36,241 nucleotides of DNA from Nitrospira sp. (GCA_029194725.1 JARFXQ010000025.1:1-36241), one strand, 5' to 3'; positions 23,895 through 32,665 are shown, counted from the stretch's first letter. The notes: a model not told the origin generated them from the letters alone. Program-made: numbers and translations.

Positions 23895-25757
23895 ATGGGG
23901 CAAGGATTCAGGTTGAAGCGTTGCGCGATCTGCATTGCGATGGTCGTGATCGCCATCGGGTGCCCGTGGAATGGACCAGCTCTCTCATTTGCAGACTCAT
24001 CGACCGATGTGTACTTCGGCACGGAGGGAACTCCGCAGGGACCGGAGGCTCCCACCCCTCAAGAAACGGTCTATCCGAGAATCGGTTCCTTGGATAATCG
24101 GCTGCTGGTGTGGGTCGTGACACAACTGCATACCTACTTTGGCGGGTTTGTTCTGGCTCTTCCATTATTCTGTGCGCTGATCGAGTTCCTCGGGTTGACG
24201 ACAAAGAAGCCGGCTTTGGCGCTTCGCTACGACGGCCTCGCGAGAGATCTGGCCAAGGTGGCGGTCTTAGCACTATCAGTGACGGCGCTGATCGGCAGTA
24301 TGATGTTGACGATGTTCATCACGCTCTATCCCAGTTTCATGAAGTATATGGGTGGGACGTTCAAGAGCTTCATGCCGGCCTATGCCGCCGTGTTCGTCGG
24401 AGAGTTCCTATTGCTGGTCATCTATTACTACGGTTGGAATCGGATGGCTGAGCGTGGCATGAAGTGGATCCACGCGGCGATCGGTATCCTGACGAATATT
24501 GTGGGAACCCTGTTGCTGTTGCTGGTCAACTCCTGGTCCGCCTTCATGATGTCGCCGGCAGGAGTTGATGCACAGGGGCGATTCTTAGGGAATGAATGGC
24601 ATCTGTTGCACTCCGCCCTCTGGAATCCCCTTAATGTCCATCGTTTCCTCGCGGATATCATGTCCGGTGGAGCGGTTGTGTTGGCCTATGCCTGTTACCG
24701 GTTTTTTACCAGTAAGACTGATGAGGAGCGGGCCTATTTCGATTGGGTCGGCCATATTTTCCTGTTTGTCATGGTCTGCGCCCTCATCCCCATGCCGATC
24801 GCCGGATACTGGCTGATGAAGTCGGTGTTCATGTTTCGCCAAAGCATGGGCGTGACAATGATGGGTGGGTTGCTCACGTGGTTGTTCGTGATTCAGGCGC
24901 TCTTGATCGGTGTTCTATTCCTGGGAATCAACTACTATCTTTGGCAGAGCATGGCTCGAATCAAAGGCGGCGAACGCTATCAGTCCTACTATCAGCTCTT
25001 GCTGGGTGTCTTAATGCTGGCTCTCTTTATTTGGCTGACACCGCACACCTTGTTGATGTCTGCCAGTGAAGTAAAGGCGATGGGAGGCGCGCAGCATCCC
25101 GTGATCGGCAACTATGGAGTCATGTCGGCCAAAAATGGGGCCGTCAATATCATGATTCTCGTCACGGCCCTCAGCTTTTTGTACTATCGACGAGCGAATC
25201 GAACCATGACCATCTCATGGATCAGGACCGGAAACACGCTTATCGCGATACTGTACGTGGTCGGTGCGCTGAATGTCATTTGGTTGTCCATCTATGGGTT
25301 CTATTTGCCGGCAAAGGTTCGGGTCGGCCTTTCTGCTCCGCAAGCCGTCACGACCTTGACCGTGATTGTCGCTGGTGTGGTCATTAACCGCTTGATGCTT
25401 CGACGAGCCGTTGTGCACGGCCCGATTCAGTGGGGGAAAATTCCGCTGCGCGGCATGGTCGGATTGTTCGGCTTGGCGGCGGCCTTTAGCTGGGTCATGG
25501 GCTTGATGGGGTACATTCGTTCGTCGGGACGTTTGTCTTGGCATGTCAGTGAGGTGATGGCCGATGTTTCGCCATGGGCCTTCACTCCAGACCTCCAATT
25601 TGCCACGAAAATGGTGACGTTGAACATGGTGATATTTTGGGCGGCCGTCCTCGCGCTCTTCTGGATGTGCGAGAGAGGACAACAGCCGGTGATGGGGGAG
25701 GAATTGCGCGACAAACAGGCTCCCCTGTTCAGGCCGGTTCCGTCGCAAGAAACATAG
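23895..25757 (+). CDS. Cytochrome bd-like oxidase subunit (paralogue 1)
   Basis: Membrane protein of 620 residues related to CydA. The start at ATG 23895 (GAAAGGG upstream) gives a signal-like N-terminus followed by a periplasmic stretch. About 14 helices follow. Key blocks are TQLHTYFGGFVLALPLF (His as candidate high-spin heme ligand), NSWSAFMMSPAGVD, EWHLLHSALWNPLNVHRFLADIM (candidate His ligands), PHTLLMSASEVKAMGG and GAQHPVIGNYGVMSAKNG. This is longer than classical CydA (about 520 residues) and lacks an obvious Q-loop. Nitrospira genomes are known for such bd-like oxidases. It shares the full architecture with the protein at 29320. Electron donor is unclear; no cytochrome c gene is in this operon. 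Confidence 0.85.
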   Translation: MGQGFRLKRCAICIAMVVIAIGCPWNGPALSFADSSTDVYFGTEGTPQGPEAPTPQETVYPRIGSLDNRLLVWVVTQLHTYFGGFVLALPLFCALIEFLGLTTKKPALALRYDGLARDLAKVAVLALSVTALIGSMMLTMFITLYPSFMKYMGGTFKSFMPAYAAVFVGEFLLLVIYYYGWNRMAERGMKWIHAAIGILTNIVGTLLLLLVNSWSAFMMSPAGVDAQGRFLGNEWHLLHSALWNPLNVHRFLADIMSGGAVVLAYACYRFFTSKTDEERAYFDWVGHIFLFVMVCALIPMPIAGYWLMKSVFMFRQSMGVTMMGGLLTWLFVIQALLIGVLFLGINYYLWQSMARIKGGERYQSYYQLLLGVLMLALFIWLTPHTLLMSASEVKAMGGAQHPVIGNYGVMSAKNGAVNIMILVTALSFLYYRRANRTMTISWIRTGNTLIAILYVVGALNVIWLSIYGFYLPAKVRVGLSAPQAVTTLTVIVAGVVINRLMLRRAVVHGPIQWGKIPLRGMVGLFGLAAAFSWVMGLMGYIRSSGRLSWHVSEVMADVSPWAFTPDLQFATKMVTLNMVIFWAAVLALFWMCERGQQPVMGEELRDKQAPLFRPVPSQET

Positions 25758-25773
25758 AAAGGGAATAAGGGAT

Positions 25774-26427
25774 ATGAAGCGTCGGGTTCTGCTTTGGGCC
25801 GCAGTCGTTCTCAGCGTGCCGGTGAGCGTTGTTATGTGGCAGCCATCCGTGTTTGCCCAAGATCAACCATTAATCCTCGAAGATTTTCAGACGAAGGAAG
25901 CGGATGGATTTCCTTCACTGTGGGATCACGAAAACCAGCGGAGTCAGTCGAAAGGTCGGGAAGCCTACAAGGTGCGGTCGGAGAACGGCACGAACTTTCT
26001 GTCGGCGAGAGATGCTGGCCAGCGGATCAAGAAGAAAAAGATCGACTGGGATCCCAAGGCCTATCCCATTCTGACCTGGCGCTGGCGTCTCAACAAAGCA
26101 ACGACCGGAACCGAACCGCTGGCTGCGGTCTACGCCTCCCTAGATACCGATCTCCTCTTTATCCCGGTTTTTACGAAATATGTGTGGAGCGAGTCGAAAC
26201 CGGATGGCACTGTAACGGAAGGCGGCATGTTTAGCGGCTCCGAGATTGTCGTCCAGACTGGAACGAAGGAGATCGGTCAATGGTTTGAGGAGCGCGTGAA
26301 CGTGTACGAGGACTTCAAGCGGATTCACAAGCATGAGCCGGCTGAGAAGGCTTGGGGCATATCCATTATCGCGACACCTGGTGTTGAAATCGATTTTGGT
26401 CCGCTGATTGCCCTTCCGGCCAAATAG
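25774..26427 (+). CDS. DUF3047 exported protein
   Basis: Exported protein of 217 residues with a Sec signal (cleavage near VFA-QD). The mature part matches DUF3047: LILEDFQTKEADGFPSLWDHEN, YPILTWRWRLNKATTGTEPLA and the closing KAWGISIIATPGVEIDFGPL. Its fold is probably a beta-sandwich; biochemical role is not known. It lies 16 bases behind the bd-like oxidase gene and has its own AAGGGAT ribosome site. Confidence 0.8.
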   Translation: MKRRVLLWAAVVLSVPVSVVMWQPSVFAQDQPLILEDFQTKEADGFPSLWDHENQRSQSKGREAYKVRSENGTNFLSARDAGQRIKKKKIDWDPKAYPILTWRWRLNKATTGTEPLAAVYASLDTDLLFIPVFTKYVWSESKPDGTVTEGGMFSGSEIVVQTGTKEIGQWFEERVNVYEDFKRIHKHEPAEKAWGISIIATPGVEIDFGPLIALPAK

Positions 26428-26462
26428 AGATCCGTCTTTTCGGTCCATGAAAGATCAATGTG

Positions 26463-26825
26463 ATGGCGAGGAGCAAAGCGTTTGATATTGCCCTAGGAAT
26501 CATCGTGATGGGTACCGTCGGTGCTCTGATCGGGCTGACCTTGGGCGGTGGGCTGATGCCCGTTGCCGTAGCTGTTGGACTTGTGCTCGGTGTGGTGATC
26601 GGCTTTCTCGGCGGGCGCCGATTCCTCATCAGTATCCTGATTGGGACGGTGCTGGGTGGCGCGTTAGCCTGGATGCTGGCCGGAGTGGAGCGGGTGTGGG
26701 TCGGAGCCGGAGCCGGAGCCGCAATGGGTGGCTTCCTTGGCGTCCAGATTTCCATGTTGCTCGATGTGCGTGCTGCGAAGAAGGCGGCATCGGGACAGGG
26801 TGCGACGCCGGCGTCTTATCGGTAA
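26463..26825 (+). CDS. Small glycine-rich membrane protein
   Basis: Protein of 120 residues with three to four Gly/Ala-rich helices ([73 protein letters not shown]). The GxxxG spacing suggests tight helix packing or oligomers. A GTG directly before the ATG could be the start. It resembles many small uncharacterised inner-membrane proteins and has no specific motif. It is in the same operon as the oxidase. Confidence 0.65.
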   Translation: MARSKAFDIALGIIVMGTVGALIGLTLGGGLMPVAVAVGLVLGVVIGFLGGRRFLISILIGTVLGGALAWMLAGVERVWVGAGAGAAMGGFLGVQISMLLDVRAAKKAASGQGATPASYR

Positions 26826-26843
26826 TTCCTCCAAGTCGCAGAG

Positions 26844-27767
26844 GTGTCCGTGGAAAACAAGGGTGTCTTAGTCGGTTCCATCGTTTTTGTGTTTGCGTCG
26901 TTCTTTCTCATGATCGGCATGCTGGTCTACGAGTCCTATAAGGCAAAGCAAATGAAAGAGCTTGCCATGTCGGTAAAATCTGAAGCCCGCCCGACGGCGA
27001 GCAGCTTGCCGGCTCAAGATTTCTCGATGTACAAGACGAAAACGGGGGATGAAGGTCGGGAGATGGTACAGATCCCCGAAGGCCCGTTTACGATGGGAAG
27101 CAATGAAGGGGATCCGGATGAGGCCCCCGAGCATCAAGTTTACCTTAAAGGGTTCTATCTCGACCAAAAAGAAGTCACTCAAGAGGAATACATGCGCTTC
27201 GCAAAAATGACCAAGCGCCCTATGCCCAGGATCGAGGTGTTCGAGGACGATCAGTCGAAGATTATGAAGTCGGGATTGGCTGCCATGAGTGTTACCTGGG
27301 ACGAAGCGGCCGCCTACTGCAAGTGGGCCGGCAAGAGACTTCCAACGGAAGCTGAGTGGGAGAAGGGTGGCCGTGGCGAGAGCAAGAAAAAATATCCGTG
27401 GGGAGATAAGTTTGTCACGAATGCCGCGAACGTCGACGGCAATGAAGACGGGTATAAGTATCTTGCTCCTCCTGGGTCTTTCGATGCGGGACGGAGTCCC
27501 TACGGCCTTTATGACATGACTGGTAACGTCGCGGAGTGGGTCGAAGACTCCTACGATGAACACTACTACAAGAAATCTCCGTTTCGTGATCCCAAAGGAC
27601 CCAAAAGCGAGGATCTCAAAGTCGTGCGAGGTGGCTCATGGCGGGAAACCGAGCATAATGCGAGACTGTCAAAGCGGTTTGCGGCTAAACACTGGCGAAC
27701 AGACGTGACGATCGGTATTCGTTGCGCAAGTGATCTGGATCAAGCGACAAGGTCGCCCGAATCTTAA
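26844..27767 (+). CDS. Membrane-anchored FGE-sulfatase-fold protein (copy 1)
   Basis: Protein of 307 residues (GTG at 26844, or GTG at 26850 with AGAGG at good distance). One N-terminal helix (VLVGSIVFVFASFFLMIGMLVY) anchors a periplasmic formylglycine-generating-enzyme fold: MVQIPEGPFTMGSNEGDPDE, VTWDEAAAYCKWAGKRLPTEAEWEK, YPWGD, SPYGLYDMTGNVAEWV, VVRGGSWRE and TIGIRCASD. The cysteine pair that makes copper-dependent FGE active is missing from the segment after RGGSW, so it is unlikely to make formylglycine. It could be a binding or assembly factor. The start of the next, homologous gene follows after six bases. Confidence 0.85.
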   Translation: MSVENKGVLVGSIVFVFASFFLMIGMLVYESYKAKQMKELAMSVKSEARPTASSLPAQDFSMYKTKTGDEGREMVQIPEGPFTMGSNEGDPDEAPEHQVYLKGFYLDQKEVTQEEYMRFAKMTKRPMPRIEVFEDDQSKIMKSGLAAMSVTWDEAAAYCKWAGKRLPTEAEWEKGGRGESKKKYPWGDKFVTNAANVDGNEDGYKYLAPPGSFDAGRSPYGLYDMTGNVAEWVEDSYDEHYYKKSPFRDPKGPKSEDLKVVRGGSWRETEHNARLSKRFAAKHWRTDVTIGIRCASDLDQATRSPES

Positions 27768-27773
27768 TCCGAC

Positions 27774-28721
27774 ATGCTTGAAACTAAATTTAAAGTGGTA
27801 TTTCTGCTCGTCGTGCTGGTTTGTGCCGCCATGCCCATCACCGCTATCTTACGAGGCACCACCCTCACGCCATATGAAGAGCCCGAGTTAGGCACCAGTT
27901 CTGAAACTGAACCAGAGCGAGAGGGCGTTTCCGGAGGGGACCCTATTCCGGAGGACATGGTGACGATTCCGGCAGGACCATTCGTTCGTGGAACTGAGGA
28001 TGGCGGATTCGACGAGCGACCCCAGCGAACCATCTTTCTTGATTCCTATTCGATCGATCGATATGAAGTAACCAACCATCAATATCAACAATTTGTTGCT
28101 TCAACAGGCCATCGAAAGCCAGGACTGCCTTCGCGCTATGCAAAAAGTGGCAGCAAGGTGCGTGGTGTAAACCAACCGGTCGTCTATGTCTCTTGGGATG
28201 ACGCATCGGAGTACTGTCGTTGGAAAGGCAAGCGGCTTCCGACTGAAGCCGAGTGGGAGAAAGCTATGCGTGGTACGGATGGGAGGCTCTGGCCATGGGG
28301 GAACAAACCGCAGGCCAATGGCGCCAACTGGGCCCGAGTGCAGGATGGGCATGAGGTATCCGCGTCGGTGGGAAGTTTTCAGGCTGACACAAGTCCCTAT
28401 GGGGTGATGGATGGAGCCGGCAATGTCATCGAGTGGGTGGCGGATTGGTACGATGAAACGTACTACAAGAGCTCGCCGGAAGAGAATCCACCGAGCCCCG
28501 AGTATGGCACCTACCGGGTGCTTCGCGGCGGAGGCTATACAACGACCGGAGGCGATGTTCGAATCACCAGCCGCAGCAAGATGATGCCGGATTTTCGAGA
28601 TGAGACGATCGGTTTTCGCTGCGCCATTTCGGAGGCAGAAATCAGAGAAAAAGTGGAGAGAAAGTCGGATGAATTTACAGAAAATCGAAGTAGTAGAGAA
28701 TCAAAAACACGGCCAGAATGA
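27774..28721 (+). CDS. Membrane-anchored FGE-sulfatase-fold protein (copy 2)
   Basis: Protein of 315 residues, homologous to the preceding gene and probably its tandem duplicate. An N-terminal helix (VVFLLVVLVCAAMPITAIL) is followed by an acidic linker. The FGE fold has MVTIPAGPFVRGTEDGGFDE, YSIDRYEVTNHQYQQF, VSWDDASEYCRWKGKRLPTEAEWEK, LWPWGN, SPYGVMDGAGNVIEWV, VLRGGGYTT and IGFRCAIS. Again the active-site Cys pair of true FGE is absent. The 3' end overlaps a convergent minus-strand mini-gene (28675-28779), and the charged C-terminal tail comes from that overlap region. It ends the first oxidase-associated operon. Confidence 0.83.
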   Translation: MLETKFKVVFLLVVLVCAAMPITAILRGTTLTPYEEPELGTSSETEPEREGVSGGDPIPEDMVTIPAGPFVRGTEDGGFDERPQRTIFLDSYSIDRYEVTNHQYQQFVASTGHRKPGLPSRYAKSGSKVRGVNQPVVYVSWDDASEYCRWKGKRLPTEAEWEKAMRGTDGRLWPWGNKPQANGANWARVQDGHEVSASVGSFQADTSPYGVMDGAGNVIEWVADWYDETYYKSSPEENPPSPEYGTYRVLRGGGYTTTGGDVRITSRSKMMPDFRDETIGFRCAISEAEIREKVERKSDEFTENRSSRESKTRPE

Positions 28722-28779
28722 TATTGACAACCATGCCGGCCAAAACTATAATGTCAAACACTTTTGAGTTTTTCGTCAC
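28675..28779 (-). CDS. 34-residue single-helix membrane peptide
   Basis: A short minus-strand frame starting with GTG, with AGGAGA just upstream and a near-consensus promoter 38 bases ahead. The product starts MTKNSKVFD and continues as one uninterrupted hydrophobic helix (IIVLAGMVVNIILAVFLILYY), ending FDFL. Such peptides occur as small subunits of terminal oxidases (CydX-type, CcoQ-type) or as regulators. The 3' end is convergent with, and overlaps, the FGE-like gene by 47 bases. Its upstream region is shared with the divergent second oxidase cluster. The family is not recognised. Confidence 0.7.
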   Translation of the reverse strand: MTKNSKVFDIIVLAGMVVNIILAVFLILYYFDFL

Positions 28780-28816
28780 GGGTTCTCCTATTTTATTCGT
28801 CCGCGTGCGACGGAAT

Positions 28817-28845
28817 CTGATAGCACAGGGTGGAATGTCTGTCAA
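28817..28845 (-). promoter_or_regulatory. Consensus-like sigma-70 promoter of the 34-residue peptide
   Basis: On the minus strand: TTGACA (28845-28840), 17 bases, TATCAG (28822-28817). This is the best promoter match I found in the window and it points at the mini-gene starting at 28779. Confidence 0.72.
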
Positions 28846-28908
28846 GAAACTGTGGTGATTTTGGATTTTTGCTAAATTCTATTTTCTTGAGCGGGAGTAA
28901 ACAGAACA

Positions 28909-29031
28909 ATGGCAACAGCTACACCGGACAGTGAACTAAAGATAAAAATTGGGAAGATGATTTTCTACATCACCTGTGCCGTCGGGATATGGTTTTTCTA
29001 CTGGCTTGCTGGAATCCAATGTCCCTGCTGA
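28909..29031 (+). CDS. 40-residue membrane miniprotein (first gene of second oxidase cluster)
   Basis: ATG at 28909 with GGGAG at a somewhat long distance. Product: a hydrophilic start (MATATPDSELKIKIGK) and one aromatic-rich helix (MIFYITCAVGIWFFYWLAGI), ending QCPC. The Cys pair at the end may be membrane-surface located. By position ahead of a bd-like oxidase gene it could be a small structural subunit. No family recognised. Confidence 0.65.
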   Translation: MATATPDSELKIKIGKMIFYITCAVGIWFFYWLAGIQCPC

Positions 29032-29114
29032 GATCGTGAATCTTGCCTAAACCACAGGGCTCTGGTTCGCAGTTCAATCAAGAATGGCCAGGTAAATAAG
29101 AGGAGAAGAGGGAA

Positions 29115-29246
29115 ATGAGCGCGTTGAATAATCCAGTTATTGCAGTGATTGTCTCTCTTGTTATCGCGGTCGGCTATTTTACGTTTGTTGACCATTACTT
29201 AATGGATATGCAGGGGTTGGACTACTGGTACCTGTTCCGAAAGTAG
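29115..29246 (+). CDS. 43-residue membrane miniprotein (second gene of second oxidase cluster)
   Basis: ATG at 29115 is preceded by AGAGGAGAAGAGGG, a strong ribosome site. One helix (VIAVIVSLVIAVGYFTFV) is followed by a polar, aromatic tail (DHYLMDMQGLDYWYLFRK). The next gene, the oxidase subunit, starts 73 bases downstream, so it is very likely co-expressed with it. It probably serves as a small accessory subunit, but the family is not recognised. Confidence 0.7.
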   Translation: MSALNNPVIAVIVSLVIAVGYFTFVDHYLMDMQGLDYWYLFRK

Positions 29247-29319
29247 GCCGTGAGAGGTGGTCGGGCCTTCTGGTGAACAGTCTCAATTTTTAACGTAAGT
29301 GTATTTAAGGAGGTATCCC

Positions 29320-31236
29320 ATGGGCCTTTTAACCGGCAAGCGCGTGTTTTCGATCGTGGCGCTCTGCATGATGGTCGGCCTCCTTCTGCTCCCAATCGTC
29401 ATAGCTTTGCCTTCTCCGGCGATCGGTGAAGAGGCTCCTGCTGGCGATGCGGCGAAGAAGGATGGAGATAAAGTTGAGAAGGGTCGGGATGTCTATTACA
29501 AGACAGAGGGTATCGTAGTCGGTGCTCCCGCTCCTAAAACCACAGATGGTCCCAAGGACTATCCGCGATATAACTTCGAAAGCCGTGTCTTGATCTGGTT
29601 TGCCAACCAACAGCATTTGTATTATGGAAGTTTCGTGTTGGCCGTGCCGATTTTCTGCATGATCATCGAGTTCATGGGCGTCGTAACCAAGGACAAGGCG
29701 CTTGCGAAGCGTTACGATCAACTGGCCTATGATTTTATCAAGATCAGCCTCACGGCTTACTCGCTGACGGCCATTCTGGGCGGTATTTTGATCTTTACAT
29801 TTTTGACTCTGTATCCGGCATTCTTCGGATATCTATCCAGTATCTTCCGCCCGGTCATGCATATCTACGCATTGATGTTCGTGGCCGAGAGCGGGACCCT
29901 CTATATCTATTATTATGGCTGGGACAAGATGAAGGAGGGTTTCCTGAAGTGGATTCACCTGAGCATGTCGGTGGTTTTGAATGTCATCGGCACGTTGCTC
30001 ATGTTCCTGGCGAATTCTTGGATTGGATTCATGATGTCGCCTGCCGGTGTCGACGAACAGGGTCGGTACCTGGGGAATATCTGGCATGTTATTCATACTG
30101 CCTTATGGAATCCTCTCAATCTCCACCGCATTCTGGGCAACATGGCGTTCGGTGGAGGAGTCGTGGCTGCCTACGCCGCGTATAAGTTCCTGGCGGCGAA
30201 AACTGATGAAGATCGCGCGCACTACGATTGGATGGGCTACATCGCAATGGCGCTTGGCGTTGCCTTCTTGATTCCATTGCCATTTGCGGGATATTGGCTC
30301 ATGCGCGAGGTGTATGCGTATCGCCAGCAAATGGGAATTACGCTAATGGGTGGTTTGCTTGCCTGGCTCTTTATTATCCAGGCCACGATGATTGGCATCC
30401 TCTTCTTGAGCTCCAACTACTACCTGTGGCAAGCAATGGGCCGCATGCGGGGTGCTGAGAAGTATCAACGGTACATTAAGTATCTTGTGTTTCTGCTTAT
30501 CTGCGGATTCTTGGTTTTTATTACGCCACACACCATGGTGATGACGCCGGCTGAACTGAAGGCCATGGGAGGGCAGCAACATCCTGTGCTGGGTAACTTT
30601 GGGGTCATGTCGGCGAAGAATGGCGGCATCAATGTGATGATTACGACTACCGTGTTGAGCTTCATCTGGTACATGCGAGGCAATAAAGTCTCGACGGTAT
30701 CCTGGGCGAAGTTCGGCAACATTTTCATGGGCGTATTCTTTGCCTGCGCGTATGTCAATATCATCTGGCTGGCTATTTACGGGTATTATATTCCAGCGAA
30801 CGTGCGAGTCGGTTTGTCTGTCCCGCAAGTGGCAACGACTTTGTCATGTCTCTTCTTTATGTTTGCGCTGAACAGCGTGATGATGAGAGGGGCAAAGCAA
30901 ATGGGGCCGATAGAGTGGGGTAAGATTTCCGTCCGCTCACAGTACGCCCTCATCATGTTGGCGACGGCTTTCACCTGGATGATGGCATTGATGGGCTATA
31001 TTCGCTCTTCCGTTCGCCTGTTCTGGCACGTCAATGAGATCATGCGGGATAACTCTCCTTGGGCCTATACCCATACGGTTGGATTTGCCGCCAACATGAT
31101 TTCTTTTAACGTGCTCTTTTTCTGGATCAGTATTCTTTTCGTCTTTTGGATGGGCAGCTTGGCGGCAAAGAAGGCTCCGGTGGAGGCCAAAGCTGGCATT
31201 CCAGGCAGCGTGCCGCAACCAGCTGCTAGTCACTGA
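29320..31236 (+). CDS. Cytochrome bd-like oxidase subunit (paralogue 2)
   Basis: Membrane protein of 638 residues. ATG at 29320 has AAGGAGG in front; the open frame begins seven codons earlier without such a site. An N-terminal helix or signal (residues 9-30) and a charged periplasmic stretch precede about 14 helices. Candidate heme or metal ligands are H99 (NQQHLYYG), H213, H256, H259 and H269 (WHVIHTALWNPLNLHRIL), H404 (TPHTMVMTP) and H421. It lacks an obvious classical Q-loop and is longer than CydA. It aligns from end to end with the protein at 23895. Downstream cytochromes c suggest it takes electrons from, or forms a complex with, cytochrome c instead of quinol; this is inference. Confidence 0.87.
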   Translation: MGLLTGKRVFSIVALCMMVGLLLLPIVIALPSPAIGEEAPAGDAAKKDGDKVEKGRDVYYKTEGIVVGAPAPKTTDGPKDYPRYNFESRVLIWFANQQHLYYGSFVLAVPIFCMIIEFMGVVTKDKALAKRYDQLAYDFIKISLTAYSLTAILGGILIFTFLTLYPAFFGYLSSIFRPVMHIYALMFVAESGTLYIYYYGWDKMKEGFLKWIHLSMSVVLNVIGTLLMFLANSWIGFMMSPAGVDEQGRYLGNIWHVIHTALWNPLNLHRILGNMAFGGGVVAAYAAYKFLAAKTDEDRAHYDWMGYIAMALGVAFLIPLPFAGYWLMREVYAYRQQMGITLMGGLLAWLFIIQATMIGILFLSSNYYLWQAMGRMRGAEKYQRYIKYLVFLLICGFLVFITPHTMVMTPAELKAMGGQQHPVLGNFGVMSAKNGGINVMITTTVLSFIWYMRGNKVSTVSWAKFGNIFMGVFFACAYVNIIWLAIYGYYIPANVRVGLSVPQVATTLSCLFFMFALNSVMMRGAKQMGPIEWGKISVRSQYALIMLATAFTWMMALMGYIRSSVRLFWHVNEIMRDNSPWAYTHTVGFAANMISFNVLFFWISILFVFWMGSLAAKKAPVEAKAGIPGSVPQPAASH

Positions 31237-31313
31237 TTTAGGAGTCCTTTTGATAATTGGCCTAACGGGGAGGAGTTCCTTTTCCACCTCGATAGCTGTA
31301 GGAGGTCAAGACC

Positions 31314-32621
31314 TTGGGTAACCTGATTGCTGAAACGCTCTCGTCGAGTTGGATGGCCCTGGCTATCCTTGTAGGACTGATGGTTTATTTTCAGATGTCC
31401 ATCAGCGATCCTGCTGCCAGAAAACGCGCGGTGTTCAAGACATTCATCGGAATTGTTTCCTGCTTCTTTTTGTTCATGGCAATCGTCAATTACAAGACGA
31501 ACTTTTATGGCGAAAGCCGCCTGTTGCCGGTGTCTCTTGTGACGATTACCGTGACGACCTTCGTCATGGCGTTGTACTTTACCAATCTCAGCGCAATGTT
31601 GAAGGTCGGGGGATTTATGTTTTTCGTGGCTGCGTTCCTTTCGGGTTACGGGAACTGGCTTCCGCAAGTTGAGGGCGGGTTTCCTCCCAAGGAAGAAAAG
31701 TTGGATTTCAGCTCCATGACTTCTCAACAGTTGGCTGACGAAGGGGAAAAGATTATCTTTGGAGGGATAGGAAAGAATAAAGAGCAGGGGGCTATCGGAA
31801 AAGGTCAGTGTCCACTTTGTCATGCCTTTCACGCCGGTATGCTGGGTGAGCGAGCTCCAAATCTCTTAGGCCTTCCCGAGCGCTCCGAGAAAGAACGGTT
31901 GGCAGATCCTAAGTATTCTAAAGGTAATCCGTCGAAGCGTGAATATGAACAAAAGGAAGCGTTTCCAGGATCTGGAACCGCTGAAAACGCCCTGGAGTAT
32001 ATTGCTGAATCGCACGCTTGTCCGAGCTGCTATGTTGTGTCGGGGTATGGAGTGAAGGGAACTAACGACAAGCAAAGTCCAATGCCGGCCATTCACAAGC
32101 CGCCGATCTCCCTCAGCCTTCCCGAGCTGGCAGCGGTAGACACATGGTTTTATGTTCGTGAAGGACGTGATGCCCCATCTTTTGAAGAGATCGTGAAGGC
32201 GTATGAGAAGTTTATTCCAGAAGCCGACCGGCCCAAAATGGCCGAGGACAAGCCTGCGGGAGCCACTTCGTTGATGGCGGATGGATCAGAACCTGTCGAC
32301 CAGATTTTTGCTAAAGCTCAATGTGTATCATGTCATACGATCCCAGGGATCCCGGGGGCAATGGGGACGATCGGTCCTAAGCTTGAAGAGGGTACGAGCG
32401 CTCCACAGCGCATAAAGGATCCAACGTATAAAGGTACCGCGAAATCTCCTGCGGAATACATCATGGAGTCTATCGTGGATCCCAGTGCCTATGTCGTAAA
32501 ACCATTCCCGGATAACACGATGCCGAAAGTCTTCGGGCAAAAGCTGAGCGCTGGTGCCTTGAAGAAAATCGTCGACTATTTATCACAAGTCAAGACTGGA
32601 GCGCCGCCACCGAAGATTTAA
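31314..32621 (+). CDS. Membrane diheme cytochrome c
   Basis: Protein of 435 residues starting with TTG (TAGGAGG eight bases upstream). Four membrane helices in residues 12-114 precede two periplasmic cytochrome c domains. Domain 1 has C166-PLC-H170 and likely ligand M257 (SPMP). Domain 2 has C337-VSC-H341 and M403 (DNTMPKV). A third pair, C236-PS-C239, is followed by Tyr instead of His and sits where domain 2 has DPSAY, so it is not a normal heme site. Domain order and helices suggest an integral subunit of the bd-like oxidase complex passing electrons at the periplasmic face. It is 77 bases behind the oxidase gene. Confidence 0.87.
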   Translation: MGNLIAETLSSSWMALAILVGLMVYFQMSISDPAARKRAVFKTFIGIVSCFFLFMAIVNYKTNFYGESRLLPVSLVTITVTTFVMALYFTNLSAMLKVGGFMFFVAAFLSGYGNWLPQVEGGFPPKEEKLDFSSMTSQQLADEGEKIIFGGIGKNKEQGAIGKGQCPLCHAFHAGMLGERAPNLLGLPERSEKERLADPKYSKGNPSKREYEQKEAFPGSGTAENALEYIAESHACPSCYVVSGYGVKGTNDKQSPMPAIHKPPISLSLPELAAVDTWFYVREGRDAPSFEEIVKAYEKFIPEADRPKMAEDKPAGATSLMADGSEPVDQIFAKAQCVSCHTIPGIPGAMGTIGPKLEEGTSAPQRIKDPTYKGTAKSPAEYIMESIVDPSAYVVKPFPDNTMPKVFGQKLSAGALKKIVDYLSQVKTGAPPPKI

Positions 32622-32665
32622 TCGCGTCCGGTTGACTTTATCCGGAGACCAAAGGGAGTTTTCCA

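Noticed and set aside
26844..28721. Annotation as active formylglycine-generating enzymes
   Set aside because: The catalytic cysteine pair is not visible and no sulfatase gene is near.
31314..32621. Third heme in the diheme cytochrome (CPSCY)
   Set aside because: There is no His after the second Cys, and the motif aligns with a non-heme segment of the second domain.
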